This document shows positions 8,546-18,370 of a DNA stretch of 64,000 nt, one piece after another. The translations under genes and the position numbers were made by a program. Source of the DNA: Rhizobium gallicum bv. gallicum R602sp (GTDB taxonomy: Bacteria; Pseudomonadota; Alphaproteobacteria; Rhizobiales; Rhizobiaceae). Location of the stretch: contig NZ_CP006880.1 of assembly GCF_000816845.1 (NCBI RefSeq), positions 2,356,001-2,420,000 on the forward strand, given 5' to 3'. The number at the start of each line of letters is the position of its first letter. Position 1 is the first letter of the stretch. The notes beneath the pieces were generated by a model, which worked only from the letters and a program-made list of their open reading frames with translations, was not told the DNA's origin and searched no databases.

Positions 8546-8924
8546 CCGTTCGATCAGCCGCAAACGAGCCTGGCACGCCCCCCCCGCCCTGATGGGATCA
8601 GAACCTACGAACCCGCGCTTCGCGGCCCCGTTCTGAGATAGCTGCCGTTTAGCGGCACATTGGCCAAGAGCGCCTCCGGCCTCATTTCGGCCGTCAGAAG
8701 CCATCTCCCTCTTTCTGTTGGCTGAAATCGCCGCCGCATCCGCGACGCAATCTAACGACCTGAGGCAGGGGAGATGGAGCGGTGTCGCCCATCGCTCTCC
8801 CTACATGGCTTGGTGACGTCCCATTGTTAGACTTAGCCGAATACCAGCGTAAATTCTAACGGCTACAGCGGCGCCGAGTTCTGGAACTTCGCCGGCTCGT
8901 CTGCAAACAGGTAGAAACCTGCAT
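8546..8924. other. non-coding gap between convergent units
   Basis: About 380 bases between the DoxX hairpin and the stop of tctA, which converge here. Short open frames on both strands lack family motifs and ribosome sites. I see no gene and no further repeat. Confidence 0.5.
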
Positions 8925-10427
8925 TCAATCTTCTTGGAACGCTACCTTGCGGCCCCGGCGGATGGCTGGGAGCAGCACGGCGGACAGGAGAACGGCAGCG
9001 ACGAAAAGCAACCCAGCGCTCACAGGCCTGGTCACGAGTACCGTCGCGTCGCCCTTCGAAAACAGAAGGGCTCGACGCAGGAATTCCTCCATCATCGGCC
9101 CAAGGATGAACGCCAGCAACATCGGTGCCGGCTCCGCATCGAGCCGTCGGAAGATGTAGCCAGCCACACCGAACAGAGCCATTCCATAGACGTCGAAGAC
9201 GTTGTTGTTGACGCTGAACACCCCGATCGTACAGAACAGGATGATGATCGGAAACAGAAAATGGTACGGAATAGCGATCATCCGGACCCAAAGTCCAATC
9301 AGTGGCAGGTTGAGCACCAGCAACATGAGATTGCCAATCCACATCGAGGCAATCAGCCCCCAGAACAGTTCCGGCTGGTCAGTCATGACCGAAGGTCCGG
9401 GCTGGATACCTTGAATAATCATGGCGCCGATCATCAACGCCATCACGGCGTTCGAAGGGAGTCCAAGCGTCAGCATTGGAATGAAAGAGGTCTGAGCGCC
9501 CGCGTTATTGGCGGACTCCGGACCAGCGACGCCTTCGATCGCCCCCTTGCCGAATTGCTCTGGATGCTTCGACATCTTCTTTTCAAGAGCATAGGAGCCA
9601 AACGAGGCAAGAGCCGCGCCGCCACCCGGAAGGATCCCAAGCAGAGATCCTAGAGCCGTTCCGCGAAGGATGGGCGCGATAATGCGCCCCCAATCCTCTT
9701 TAGTTGGCATGAGGCCGGTCACTTTTTTGGTCACGACTGAACGATCGGTCTCGTCTTCCAGGTTAGCAATGATCTCGCCAAGTCCGAAAACACCCATGGC
9801 TATAACGACGAAATTCAGGCCGTCGGCTACCGAGGTCATTCCGAACGTGTATCGTGGCACCGCGGAATTGACATCGGTTCCGACCATCCCAAGCAGCAGT
9901 CCCACAAGGATCATGCCGAGAGCGTGCAGAAGCTGCCCGGATGCCATCACAATCGAGGCGATCAGACCCAGAACCATCAGCGAGAAATACTCGGCGGGAC
10001 CGAACTGCAAGGCAACCGCCGCGAGCGCCGGGGCAAAGACCGCGATCAGGATGGTAGAGATGGTTCCCGCGATAAATGATCCGATGGCGGCCGTCGATAG
10101 CGCCCGACCGGCGTGACCTTGGCGGGCCATTTGGTAACCATCGAGGGCTGTCACGACTGAGGATGGCTCCCCAGGCAGGTTCACAAGAATAGCAGTTGTC
10201 GAACCGCCGTACTGTGCCCCGTAATAGATTCCGGCCAACATGATGAGCGAAGATTCAGGGGGAAGCCCGAACGTAATCGGGAGCAACATGGCTATCGTCG
10301 CCACCGGACCGAGACCGGGCAGTACGCCAATTGCAGTTCCCAGGAATACGCCGACCAGGCAATAGAACAGGTTATAGAACGTGCCAGCGATTGAGAGGCC
10401 GAGCCAGAGGTTTGCGAATATGTCCAT
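8925..10427 (-). CDS. tctA: tripartite tricarboxylate transporter, large permease TctA
   Basis: 500 residues with about eleven hydrophobic spans, the normal TctA size. The family motif is clear near residue 30: [19 protein letters not shown], and a second glycine-proline loop, [18 protein letters not shown], follows in the middle; these two re-entrant loops mark the TctA inverted-repeat fold. Further blocks such as [20 protein letters not shown] are typical. It is the large inner-membrane subunit of a binding-protein-dependent secondary carrier, usually driven by a cation gradient and importing citrate-like or aromatic di/tricarboxylates. It follows tctB by 12 bases; the binding protein is encoded separately, beyond the regulator and on the other strand. 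Confidence 0.94.
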   Translation of the reverse strand: MDIFANLWLGLSIAGTFYNLFYCLVGVFLGTAIGVLPGLGPVATIAMLLPITFGLPPESSLIMLAGIYYGAQYGGSTTAILVNLPGEPSSVVTALDGYQMARQGHAGRALSTAAIGSFIAGTISTILIAVFAPALAAVALQFGPAEYFSLMVLGLIASIVMASGQLLHALGMILVGLLLGMVGTDVNSAVPRYTFGMTSVADGLNFVVIAMGVFGLGEIIANLEDETDRSVVTKKVTGLMPTKEDWGRIIAPILRGTALGSLLGILPGGGAALASFGSYALEKKMSKHPEQFGKGAIEGVAGPESANNAGAQTSFIPMLTLGLPSNAVMALMIGAMIIQGIQPGPSVMTDQPELFWGLIASMWIGNLMLLVLNLPLIGLWVRMIAIPYHFLFPIIILFCTIGVFSVNNNVFDVYGMALFGVAGYIFRRLDAEPAPMLLAFILGPMMEEFLRRALLFSKGDATVLVTRPVSAGLLFVAAVLLSAVLLPAIRRGRKVAFQED

Positions 10428-10439
10428 GTTTCAAGGCCC

Positions 10440-10898
10440 CTACTTAAACCATTCGCCGATGATCGGCATAGGAAGTCCCAGCCCCTCGACAAAGACGGCC
10501 AGGCAGAAAATGTTGAGCGCTACGAGACCGATGAGTGGTCGGATCTCGAAGCGAAACCTTTCACTTGCAGCCGCACTGATGAGTATCAGAGCGGTCAATG
10601 CGGCAGCCAAACCGGTGGTCTCCAGCAGGAAGCCGAACGCACATGCAGAAAGCGTGACGAGTGTCAGAGCTTTCCAATTGATCGTGCCGATCCGCTCGCC
10701 ATCGCGCACGAAGCCTTTGGCGATCGTGACGAGGCCGAAGATGATCAAGAGCGACGAAATGATCGTCGGGAAATACCCCGGCCCCATGCCGCCAGCCGTG
10801 CCGAAACTGTAGTTTCGGGCGACGGCAAAACCGACCAGTCCAAGGGTGAGGTAGATTACCCCTATCCCAAGGTCCTTTTCTCCCCGTATGCGGATCAT
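10440..10898 (-). CDS. tctB: tripartite tricarboxylate transporter, small subunit TctB
   Basis: 152 residues with four hydrophobic segments and a short basic start (MIRIRGEKD), matching the small TctB/DUF1468 subunit. The block NYSFGTAGGMGPGYFPT is the family's most conserved stretch. TctB sits with TctA in the inner membrane; its exact part in transport is poorly known. It is translated just before tctA and just after the GntR-type regulator gene, with 22 bases between, so regulator, tctB and tctA may form one leftward transcript. The sequence is complete with no sign of decay. Confidence 0.9.
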   Translation of the reverse strand: MIRIRGEKDLGIGVIYLTLGLVGFAVARNYSFGTAGGMGPGYFPTIISSLLIIFGLVTIAKGFVRDGERIGTINWKALTLVTLSACAFGFLLETTGLAAALTALILISAAASERFRFEIRPLIGLVALNIFCLAVFVEGLGLPMPIIGEWFK

Positions 10899-10920
10899 CC
10901 GTCATCCTCCAGATAGTGAG

Positions 10921-12036
10921 TTACTCTCTCGAGCGGGGGCCGCCGATTGACAGGCCTTCTCGCTCTCTCATGGGAAGCAGCCGCAGCCCGTAAGGCTCCT
11001 TTCGCTTCTGCCAGCGCTCAATCAGACGGCCGTATACGCCATCAACCTGGTCAGCGGTGGTGTAGCCGACCATATGAAAGAAGCCTCCCGCCTCCGGATC
11101 GAGGTCGGTGCGCCCCAGCAAGATCACCGAAAGATCGGCAGGGATTGCGAGCCCTTCTTGTTCCAGAAGATTCTTGAACCGAGCGCCGTCTTCGACGCCC
11201 CAGACGACGACCGCCGGGGCTTGGGAGTTCGGGCTTTCAGAGATCCCCGAAACGAGCGCAGCAACGGCCGCCTCCTCGTAGTCTTTGGCGGGCAGCTTGG
11301 GGATTTTGATTTCAGGCCGGATGACATCTGCGAGTTCGACGGTCTCGCGAAGATTGCGCCACCGATGGAGGCCCATCTCGTTCGCAAGGAAAAAGCTTGC
11401 GGTGGTGATGTAGTGGATGCAGTCGTGCCCTGAACTCACCAAACGGCGCACGGCAGTTTCAACGGATTGTCCCCATTCAAAGCCGACGGCGTCTATATCC
11501 GTTCCGACCAACCAGGCGCCGTCGACGATTATCGTATCGGTTTTGCGACGGATGGCAGAGATCATGTCGACAGGCATGATGTCGAAAGAGTTCTGGACGA
11601 TGCAAGCATCAAAACGGGGAAGCGTGTGGAGTACCTGTTTGGCATGTTCGGGATCGGAATATCCGACTTCGAGCGTGACATGCCCATCACTGTTTAAGCG
11701 ATCTTGCAAAGATTCAAGGACCACCCTGCCGCGCAGATTACTGGAGGATCGGCGAAGCATGATGACGCTGCGAGGCGCGTTATCATGCTTTTTGCTGGAC
11801 GGGCTCGGCACAGATACGCCCACGTCAGATTGCTTGCTCTTTGTGAAAAAAGTTCCGCGACCGACATGGGCATCGACAAGCCCTTCTGCTTTCAGATCGT
11901 TGACCGCGCGTTGGACGACTTGCTGGCTAAGCGAAAAGTCGCGCATCAATTGCCGCACGGTGGGCAAGCGATCTCCCTCCTCCGCCGCCAAGGCGACGGA
12001 TCTCAGATAGGACTGTAATTTACTGGTCTCTCCCAT
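10921..12036 (-). CDS. GntR-type winged-helix regulator with LacI-like ligand domain
   Basis: 371 residues. The N-terminus (about residues 15-70) is a GntR wHTH: RLPTVRQLMRDFSLSQQVVQRA followed by the wing LVDAHVGRGTFF, described here as two adjacent blocks. From about residue 90 the protein is a periplasmic-binding-like sensor of the LacI/AraR kind, with VIMLRRSSSNLRGRVV, DTIIVDGAWLVG and ADLSVILLGRTD. Such proteins repress sugar or acid uptake genes until the ligand binds. It lies between tctB and tctC and should control both through the palindrome near 12142-12162; a related pair of half-sites just before its own start suggests autoregulation (inference). Effector unknown, probably the transported carboxylate or its product. 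Confidence 0.85.
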   Translation of the reverse strand: MGETSKLQSYLRSVALAAEEGDRLPTVRQLMRDFSLSQQVVQRAVNDLKAEGLVDAHVGRGTFFTKSKQSDVGVSVPSPSSKKHDNAPRSVIMLRRSSSNLRGRVVLESLQDRLNSDGHVTLEVGYSDPEHAKQVLHTLPRFDACIVQNSFDIMPVDMISAIRRKTDTIIVDGAWLVGTDIDAVGFEWGQSVETAVRRLVSSGHDCIHYITTASFFLANEMGLHRWRNLRETVELADVIRPEIKIPKLPAKDYEEAAVAALVSGISESPNSQAPAVVVWGVEDGARFKNLLEQEGLAIPADLSVILLGRTDLDPEAGGFFHMVGYTTADQVDGVYGRLIERWQKRKEPYGLRLLPMREREGLSIGGPRSRE

Positions 12037-12049
12037 GCAACGACTCCTA

Positions 12050-12066
12050 TTACAATATAATACAAT
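12050..12066. promoter_or_regulatory. half-sites resembling the tctC operator, before the GntR gene
   Basis: Read on the minus strand, TTGTATT and TTGTAAT lie in tandem 14-30 bases upstream of the regulator's ATG. The heptamer TTGTATT is identical to the core of the palindromic arms at 12142-12162, so this is a plausible secondary binding site for the same protein. Confidence 0.35.
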
Positions 12067-12141
12067 TCGGCAAGAATTATTTTAACTCTGCCGCTTGAGC
12101 TGCCATCAAGCCTGCTGTACATAACATTGCGAGGAATGAAG

Positions 12142-12162
12142 AGCAATACAAATTGTATTGCT
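12142..12162. promoter_or_regulatory. 21-bp perfect palindrome, probable operator of tctC
   Basis: Arms AGCAATACAA and TTGTATTGCT are perfectly complementary around one central base. The site is 20 bases upstream of the tctC start and in the divergent gap shared with the GntR-type regulator, the expected place for that regulator's main operator. Confidence 0.65.
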
Positions 12163-12182
12163 AATTGCCAAGGGAGGCTTAT

Positions 12183-13154
12183 ATGTTCCGACGTCGCTTT
12201 CTAACTGCCATGGCCACCGTGGCCGCGCTTACCGCCATGCCGCTGCATGTAGTGGCCCAGGGCTCGGGTCCGATGACCTTGCTCGTAGGCTACTCCGCTG
12301 GCGGAAGTGCCGATTATGCTGCCCGCGTGGTGGCGTCGGAACTTTCCAAGAAACTCGGACGATCCGTGATTGTCGAAAATGCCACCGGTGGCAGCGGAAT
12401 GATCGCGTTGCAAAAACTGGTCAATAGCAAGGCAGATGGCTCGACGCTCTATTACGGTGGCCATGACACTGTCGCGGTACCGATGCTCAACAAGTCGGTC
12501 GGCATTGACTGGAAAGAAGCGACGCTGCCTGTTGGCCGTACCGCTTTGACGTCCATGTCGATCGCCGTGCCCGCCGACTCCCCATATAAAACCTTGGGGG
12601 ATCTGGTCGCCGCGGCAAAGGAAAGCCCTGAATCCATCACCTATGGCACACCCGGAATCGGCACTGCCCAGCACTTCGTGGGCGAGATGATCAGCCATCG
12701 TGCAGGCGTAAAGCTGCTCCACGCACCATATCGAGGCGGCGCTCAGGTTTCGAACGACATTCTGGCGGGGCTTTTGAATTCGGCCGTCTTTACGACATCG
12801 ACTGCACTTCCGTTCGTGAAGGAAGGAAAAGTCCGCGTTCTCGCCGTAACCAGCGCGGCGCGCTCAGCCGCGCTTCCCGACGTCCCGGCCCTGACGGAAA
12901 TCGAAGGATTTAACGGGCTCGCCCTCCCTCTCTGGCAGGGCATTTTCGTCAAGGCCGGTACCGACACTGCTGCCGCCAAGGAAATTAGCGACGCTATCGT
13001 CGCTTCCCTTGGACATGCAGACGTCAAAAAACGATTGGCCGACGGTGGTTTCGTAGCGGCGCCGATGCCGATGGGTGAATTCACCGGGTTCATCGAAAAG
13101 GAAGCTGAGATCTATCGTCAAATCGTCAAGGATTCGGCGATCTCGATAGAGTGA
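12183..13154 (+). CDS. tctC: tripartite tricarboxylate transporter binding protein TctC
   Basis: 323 residues. The ATG at 12183 has GGGAGG 8 bases upstream and gives a clean signal peptide (basic FRRR, hydrophobic core, VVAQG cleavage region), so the protein is periplasmic. The mature part has the Bug/TctC pattern: LLVGYSAGGSADYAARVVA, IVENATGGSGMIALQ, YGTPGIGTAQHFVGEM and LLHAPYRGGAQ. Bug proteins capture carboxylates and hand them to TctA/TctB. It is read divergently from the regulator-tctBA unit, under the palindromic operator. The lyase gene follows at once with overlapping ends (GTGA) or a 62-base gap, depending on the start used. Confidence 0.92.
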   Translation: MFRRRFLTAMATVAALTAMPLHVVAQGSGPMTLLVGYSAGGSADYAARVVASELSKKLGRSVIVENATGGSGMIALQKLVNSKADGSTLYYGGHDTVAVPMLNKSVGIDWKEATLPVGRTALTSMSIAVPADSPYKTLGDLVAAAKESPESITYGTPGIGTAQHFVGEMISHRAGVKLLHAPYRGGAQVSNDILAGLLNSAVFTTSTALPFVKEGKVRVLAVTSAARSAALPDVPALTEIEGFNGLALPLWQGIFVKAGTDTAAAKEISDAIVASLGHADVKKRLADGGFVAAPMPMGEFTGFIEKEAEIYRQIVKDSAISIE

Positions 13155-13216
13155 AAGCAACGGCGCTCCGACGCGCTCAGAGCGCCACTTCATCATCGTC
13201 AGAAGACGGATATATC

Positions 13217-14551
13217 ATGACCGTGGGAATGTTCGACTCCTTCATCACGCGCTACTGGTTCAGCTTTGAAGCGAAGGAAATTTGGAGTGATATCCAGACC
13301 CTCCAAACCTGGTTGGACGTTGAAGCTGCTTTAGCAGAGGCGCAAGCGCGACTGGGCGTTATTCCAGCCGACGTGGCGCCTGTCATCAAAGAAGCTTGCC
13401 GTCACGAGCGCTTCGATACCGAACGTCTGAGCTGTGAAATTTCCCATGCCCAGCATCCGTTTGTTCCGGTTCTGCGCCAGTTGGAAGAATTCACTGGTGA
13501 GCCTGCTGCTGGATACATCCACTGGGGTGCGACGACGCAGAACATCTTCGACACCACCGCATCCCTGCAAATGAAGGCGACGCACGCCCTGATCGATAGC
13601 AGTCTCGTCCGGATTGAGAGCGCGCTGTCGAAAATGGCGACCAAACATCGCGACACCTTGCAAGCCGGCCGTACCCACGGTCAGCACGCTCTACCGATGA
13701 CCTTCGGCTTCAAAGTAGCCGGCTGGCTGGAAGAAGTCCGCCGCGATCGCCAGCGTCTACAGGACCGACTGAAGTCCTCCTTCGTCGCAAGCTTGGGCGG
13801 CGCCATTGGCACGTTTGCCGCGATGGGGGAAAAAGGACCGGCCGTGGAGGCGGAAATGGCCGCAATCCTTGACCTGGAACCCGCGATTTTGCCGATGCGA
13901 TCCTCTTACGACCGCGTCAGCGATTATGTCTGTGCCTTGGCCCTTTTCGCTGGAACGGCTGAAAAGATCGCGCAGGATATTGTGTTTATGCAGCGGACTG
14001 AGATTGGCGAGATCGAGGAAGCCTTCCATATGGGCAAGGTGGGTAGCTCGACGATGGCGCAGAAACGCAATCCCTCCACAGCCCTAATGCTGATCAGCCT
14101 TTGCCGCATGACGTCGGCTCGCCTTCCCCTTGTAGTCGGCTCGATGGTGCGGATGGACGAAGGTGACTCTTCAGCCTCGAACGTCAGCGACGTCGCAATC
14201 CCCGAAGTCGGGATCCTCGGCGCTTCGATCGCAGCGACACTCGACAGACTGATCGATGGCCTGGACGTGCATGTCGAGGCAATGAGCAAGAACGCCGGGA
14301 TCACAAATGGCCTGATTGTGTCCGAAGCAGCCATGATGCAGCTCTCGGATCGTATTGGCCGTCACCACGCACATCATCTTCTGTACGAAGCCGCACAGCG
14401 TTCAGTCATGGAGGGCGTGGCATTCACACAGGCCATTGCCGAACATCCCCGGATGGCCGGGCACGATATGGTGACGTTGAATGTGAGCGGTTACACAGGG
14501 GAATCCGGTACACTTGTAGATCGGCTCGCCGGCATAAACGAAGACTTATGA
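13217..14551 (+). CDS. fumarase/aspartase-superfamily lyase (PcaB/PurB-like)
   Basis: 444 residues from the ATG at 13217; a GTG at 13151 overlapping the tctC stop would add 22 residues of low quality. The superfamily landmarks are seen: SCEISHAQHPFVPVLRQLEE with the TGEPAAGYIHWGATTQNIFDT region, and AGRTHGQHALPMTFGFKVAGW. The signature loop reads GSSTMAQKRNPS, where the usual MPxKxNP proline is alanine. Family members cleave C-N or C-O bonds of succinate adducts or cycloisomerise carboxymuconate. Since it is transcribed with the binding protein of a tricarboxylate carrier, its substrate is probably the imported acid, for example a carboxymuconate or an aminopolycarboxylate (inference). It is not likely to be the housekeeping adenylosuccinate lyase. 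Confidence 0.82.
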   Translation: MTVGMFDSFITRYWFSFEAKEIWSDIQTLQTWLDVEAALAEAQARLGVIPADVAPVIKEACRHERFDTERLSCEISHAQHPFVPVLRQLEEFTGEPAAGYIHWGATTQNIFDTTASLQMKATHALIDSSLVRIESALSKMATKHRDTLQAGRTHGQHALPMTFGFKVAGWLEEVRRDRQRLQDRLKSSFVASLGGAIGTFAAMGEKGPAVEAEMAAILDLEPAILPMRSSYDRVSDYVCALALFAGTAEKIAQDIVFMQRTEIGEIEEAFHMGKVGSSTMAQKRNPSTALMLISLCRMTSARLPLVVGSMVRMDEGDSSASNVSDVAIPEVGILGASIAATLDRLIDGLDVHVEAMSKNAGITNGLIVSEAAMMQLSDRIGRHHAHHLLYEAAQRSVMEGVAFTQAIAEHPRMAGHDMVTLNVSGYTGESGTLVDRLAGINEDL

Positions 14552-14615
14552 AGGGGACGCGAAGCAGCTATAAGCCCAAACCGCAGCTGGCATGGAGGAC
14601 GATGCCGGGTTAGCT

Positions 14616-14639
14616 TCCTCGCCTTGAAAGGAATCGAAC
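14616..14639 (-). repeat. tRNA-like direct repeat, copy 1
   Basis: A 24-base stretch containing CGCCTTGAAAGGA that recurs with one mismatch and in the same orientation at 18658-18681. On the minus strand it reads as a T-loop (TTCGATTCC) plus a 3' acceptor-like end, so it looks like the 3' part of a tRNA used as an attachment site. No complete cloverleaf can be drawn. Confidence 0.55.
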
Positions 14640-15766
14640 TTCCGACCTACTGAAAACAGGGCCTTAAAGATGCAACTGTCAATAAATAATGCTTGCAAAA
14701 CGTGTGAAAGAATGGCGACGAAACGGCCGGCATTCTCTGCTTGCGGCTATGGTGGCACGCCAGCGGCGAAACCTTCCAACCATCTTTGTTAGAAAGGCCG
14801 CAGGACAATCAGCTGGTGTACGGCTTCGGCCGTAAAATCCTGTGCTGTGGAGGCTGCCCGCGACGACATTCGGATTCGCGGTGAACAATACAACCGCCAA
14901 GCCGTGAGCTCGTGTGTGCCGCTCACGTAAAAACACCGATCGACGGTAGTTTCCCTGCCCTGTCGATAAAGGTGAAGCGCGGCAGCAGAATCAGGTGGGA
15001 GTCAGGCCAGGTTGCTGTGCAAATGCACAACCGCTTCACTATTCCGACGGTTCACTTGATATTCTCTGGCTGGAAAGAAATAAGACAGCACGCTTCGGAA
15101 ATTGACGACCCTAATCCGACAAACTTCGTGGGAGGGGACCGCTGTCCTCAGCGTCGCTGGGCCACCGCTAATAGCGTTAGAAGGCTACCTGAGGCGGCTC
15201 GCGGGAATTGATCTGTGGGCGAGACTGAACCCGAACGAATTTTGATTCATCGCAGCGGCGAATAAGAATGCAATCTGACACTGATCGGCCGGTCAAATTT
15301 GATTCTATCTGGCGCCTTCCTTGATGTGAGGAAGTTTGTTGCTCTCGGCGTTCCAAGAGGTGCATCACTGTATAATTGGTAGTATGCTGTCTTATCTCTT
15401 TGCAGATCGATTTGGGTGATACTGATCTCAAGGCTTTCGCCCGCGAAGCGGGAGATAAGGCGATTTCGCGCGTGTGATCTTCACGCGGGTTTCCGACATA
15501 ACGGTGATATTATTCAAACCCGACGACAGTCCTCATCGCATTGTTTTTATTTAATTTATTTCAGCCTTTACGCCTGATCAACGGCGATTCCGACAAAATG
15601 GGATGATGACAACTGTCGTAAAGATATCGTCGTTACGCATTCCTGCCTGCTTTTTCGGCGCATTAGATTAGGCCATGGCGTCGCGCGCTGCACTTCCTCT
15701 GCTATCATGCCGCTGCGGAAGATACGATTGCGAAGCTTCCCATACCGCTGCCCCGGTCGGTGCGAC
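14640..15766. other. 1.1-kb gap without a recognisable gene
   Basis: Short open frames on both strands (for example 14912-15211 and 15177-15431) show no known motif, poor codon pattern and no ribosome site. Composition is less GC-rich than the neighbours, with an AT-rich stretch near 15535-15570. It probably holds decayed sequence and the downstream region of the Prc protease gene. Confidence 0.45.
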
Positions 15767-17884
15767 TTATTTTCCGTTCGCGTCTCCCGATTGCTTTGTG
15801 GCTGCCTCTACGACGTGTTCCTGCAAATCCGTCTCGTCTGCAAGAATGGCGACGGCCTCGTCCAGCAGGACGTCTTTTGCCTTCTTGCGGGCATTCTCGA
15901 TGGCAATAGCAGCGCTCAGGCTACGCTCATCTGCCTCCAGACCATCATCTCCACCAGGATCCTCGCCATCGCTTGCCTGCGCTCGAGCCTTGAACCGATT
16001 TTTTCGAGCAGTCGCTTCGTTGCGACGTTCCGCTTCATTCAGGGAAACAACCCCTTTCTCGCGCTGCGCCTTGAGGTCGGCAATGTCTTGCAGCAGACGT
16101 TGGAAGTCCGGATCACCCTTAACCCGCGCATCATGGCGGCTTTGCAATGTCGGCAGCAAAGTCTTGACCGTGTCATCGGGAGCGTAGTTCGCGGGCTTGA
16201 TCTGCGCCCACGGCAGCGCATTGTCATAACTGGTCTCGCCGAAGCTCGTCGGATCGGAAAGGCCCGGCAAGCTGATATCAGGCTTCACGCCGCGCAGCTG
16301 CGTAGTCTCGCCGTTGACCCGGAAAAACTGGGCAATCGTCACTTTCAGCTCCCCGAATTCAGGTTTGCTGTTGCGAACCGTCTGGTCAAGATCAATGACG
16401 GTTTGAACGGTGCCCTTCCCGAAACTGGGTTCGCCGACGATCACGCCTCGACCGTAGTCTTGGATGGCCGCGGCAAAAATCTCCGAAGCCGACGCCGAGC
16501 CGCGATTGATCAGGACACCCATCGGACCTGTCCAGACAGGCGCTGCAAACTCAGCGCTTTTGACTTCGATCTTGCCGTTGCTGCTGCGTTGCTGAACAAC
16601 CGGGTCATTGCCGATGAAGAGACCGGTCAAATCAATCGCCTCGTCCAATGAACCGCCGCCATTGTTGCGCAGGTCAATGAGAACACTGTCGACCTTTTCC
16701 TGCTTCAGTTCGTCGAGAAGCTTGGCGACGTCGCGGCTTGCGCTTTTGTAATCCTTGTCTCCTTTGCGCTTGGCTTCAAAATCCTCATAGAATACCGGCA
16801 AAGTAATGATCCCGATTTTGCGCGTGGCGTCGCCCGCCTTCACGGACAGCACAGCCTTCCTGGCAGCCTGCTTATCGAGACTGATTTTATCGCGCACCAG
16901 GCTGATAATGCGATGCGTGCCATCTGCTCCAGCGTCTGCCGGCAGGATGTCCAACCGCACGACGGAGCCTTTTTTCCCGCGTATCATCTGCACGACTTCA
17001 TCAAGGCGCGTGCCCACCACTTCTTTGATCGCCCCATCCTTGCCTTGACCAACGCCGGTAATGCGGTCTCCGACCGAGAGGCTGCCGGACAGCTGCGCCG
17101 GCCCGCCAGGCACGAGCTCACGGATCGTCGTGTAGTCGTCGCGTTCCTGCAGCACAGCACCGATACCAAACAGCGAAAGCTTCATCGAGACATTGAAGTC
17201 GGCTGAAGCGGCCGCGCCGAAATAGTCCGTGTGTGGATCAATCGACGTTGAATAGGCGTCCATGAACGACTGGAAAACATCGTCGCTTTTAAACTTATAA
17301 GCGCGCTCGAGCGTGTTTTCATAACGTTTATCGAGCGTTTCGCGAATAACCGCGTCGGGTTTGCCGCCCAGCTTCAGCCGCAACCAGTCGCTTTTGACGC
17401 GCTTGCGCCAAAGCTCATTGCTCTCCGCTTCCGACTGTGGCCAAGGCTCTTTTTCGCGCAGCACGGAATAGTTTTCCTGTGCGCCGAAGTCGAAGTCCTG
17501 CTTAAGCAAGTTGCGCGCGTAGTTCATGCGATCAACAACGCGCTGTTCATAGGCGTTGAAGATGGCAAATGGGATCTTCAAGTCCTTCCGTTCTATCGCA
17601 TTGTCTAACGCGCTGCGGTCAGACATGAACCTGTCGATGTCCGCTTGCAGGAAGAGCATACGGTCGGGATCAAGTGACTTGATGAACCGATCCATGACCC
17701 TGGCCGACAAGGTGTCGTCGAGTGGAATGGGCCTGTAGCTATACCGCGTAAGAAATTGCGCACTTAACTGGGCGGCTTGCGCCTGTCGCGTCAGCGGCTT
17801 CAAAAGAGGCGGTGGTGCGACTTCAGCATATGCGGACTGTACGATTGCAAGAAATGCACCGAGAAAAACGTTGGGTATGCGCAT
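15767..17884 (-). CDS. prc: tail-specific protease Prc (peptidase family S41A, long form)
   Basis: 705 residues. A signal peptide (MRIPNVFLGAFLAIVQSAYA) sends it to the periplasm. An N-terminal helical domain (to about residue 230) with SLDPHTDYFG-type motif (seen as TSIDPHTDYFG) precedes a PDZ domain (about 235-320), the protease core, and a charged C-terminal DUF3340-like helical tail. Catalytic residues by comparison with E. coli Prc are Ser465 in RGSASASEIF and Lys490 in GEPSFGKGTVQT. Prc trims C-termini of periplasmic proteins and murein enzymes. The long form with this tail is typical of gamma- and some betaproteobacteria, whereas alphaproteobacteria normally carry the short CtpA; with flanking direct repeats this suggests horizontal transfer. 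It has no co-directional partner. Confidence 0.93.
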   Translation of the reverse strand: MRIPNVFLGAFLAIVQSAYAEVAPPPLLKPLTRQAQAAQLSAQFLTRYSYRPIPLDDTLSARVMDRFIKSLDPDRMLFLQADIDRFMSDRSALDNAIERKDLKIPFAIFNAYEQRVVDRMNYARNLLKQDFDFGAQENYSVLREKEPWPQSEAESNELWRKRVKSDWLRLKLGGKPDAVIRETLDKRYENTLERAYKFKSDDVFQSFMDAYSTSIDPHTDYFGAAASADFNVSMKLSLFGIGAVLQERDDYTTIRELVPGGPAQLSGSLSVGDRITGVGQGKDGAIKEVVGTRLDEVVQMIRGKKGSVVRLDILPADAGADGTHRIISLVRDKISLDKQAARKAVLSVKAGDATRKIGIITLPVFYEDFEAKRKGDKDYKSASRDVAKLLDELKQEKVDSVLIDLRNNGGGSLDEAIDLTGLFIGNDPVVQQRSSNGKIEVKSAEFAAPVWTGPMGVLINRGSASASEIFAAAIQDYGRGVIVGEPSFGKGTVQTVIDLDQTVRNSKPEFGELKVTIAQFFRVNGETTQLRGVKPDISLPGLSDPTSFGETSYDNALPWAQIKPANYAPDDTVKTLLPTLQSRHDARVKGDPDFQRLLQDIADLKAQREKGVVSLNEAERRNEATARKNRFKARAQASDGEDPGGDDGLEADERSLSAAIAIENARKKAKDVLLDEAVAILADETDLQEHVVEAATKQSGDANGK

Positions 17885-18101
17885 TCAGCGTTGATCCAAT
17901 TCTTTATGCCTGTTGTCGACGTATGATCTAGGTGAGGCAATTATGGTTTTTTGGTAACCAGGTGGCAAACGGCATCGTCTGCAAAGCCGCAGAAAAAGTA
18001 TCCGGCATGATCAGGCGGAAGAAAATGAAGCGTTATCTTCGAGACGGCCCCGCAATCTGTCGGCGCCGGGAAATCGTCCAGACCGGCGGCAGGCGGAGTG
18101 G

Positions 18102-18240
18102 ATGGCGGATGCCGCCCTGATGCAGGTCGGCTTGACCCTTGAAGAAGTGAAAGGCCAATTTCCCCACGAATTGTCCGGCGGCCAGCTTCAGCGCGTCGCC
18201 ATCGTCCGCGCGCTTATCCCGCAACCGCGCCTCGCACCTG
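18102..18240 (+). pseudogene. fragment of an oligopeptide-type ABC ATPase
   Basis: About 45 codons match the centre of an OppD/DppF-type ATPase: VGLTLEEVKGQFPHELSGG followed by QLQRVAIVRALIPQPRL, that is the helical domain end and the signature motif. The Walker B that should follow (usually VADEP) is replaced by unrelated sequence, and Walker A is absent upstream. It is therefore a broken piece, left by deletion or recombination, inside the segment bounded by the tRNA-like repeats. Confidence 0.75.
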
Positions 18241-18370
18241 GCGACATCGCGAGCGTGACCGGAGTTGGAAGCGCCGAATACCTGACGCTTCAGTTTCGTA
18301 CGCACTATAGCGTCAGCCCCTTGATGTCCCGCAGTCGCTATTTGTAATGGCCGGTGATTCAGAGTCTGTG

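Noticed and set aside
14616..14690. Complete tRNA gene
   Set aside because: A T-loop and acceptor-like end are visible, but no matching 5' acceptor, D-arm or stable T-stem; only a partial copy is supported.
17935..18060. Possible cobalamin-type riboswitch or structured leader before the ABC fragment
   Set aside because: Short GC-rich hairpins occur, but the B12-box and the conserved core elements are absent.
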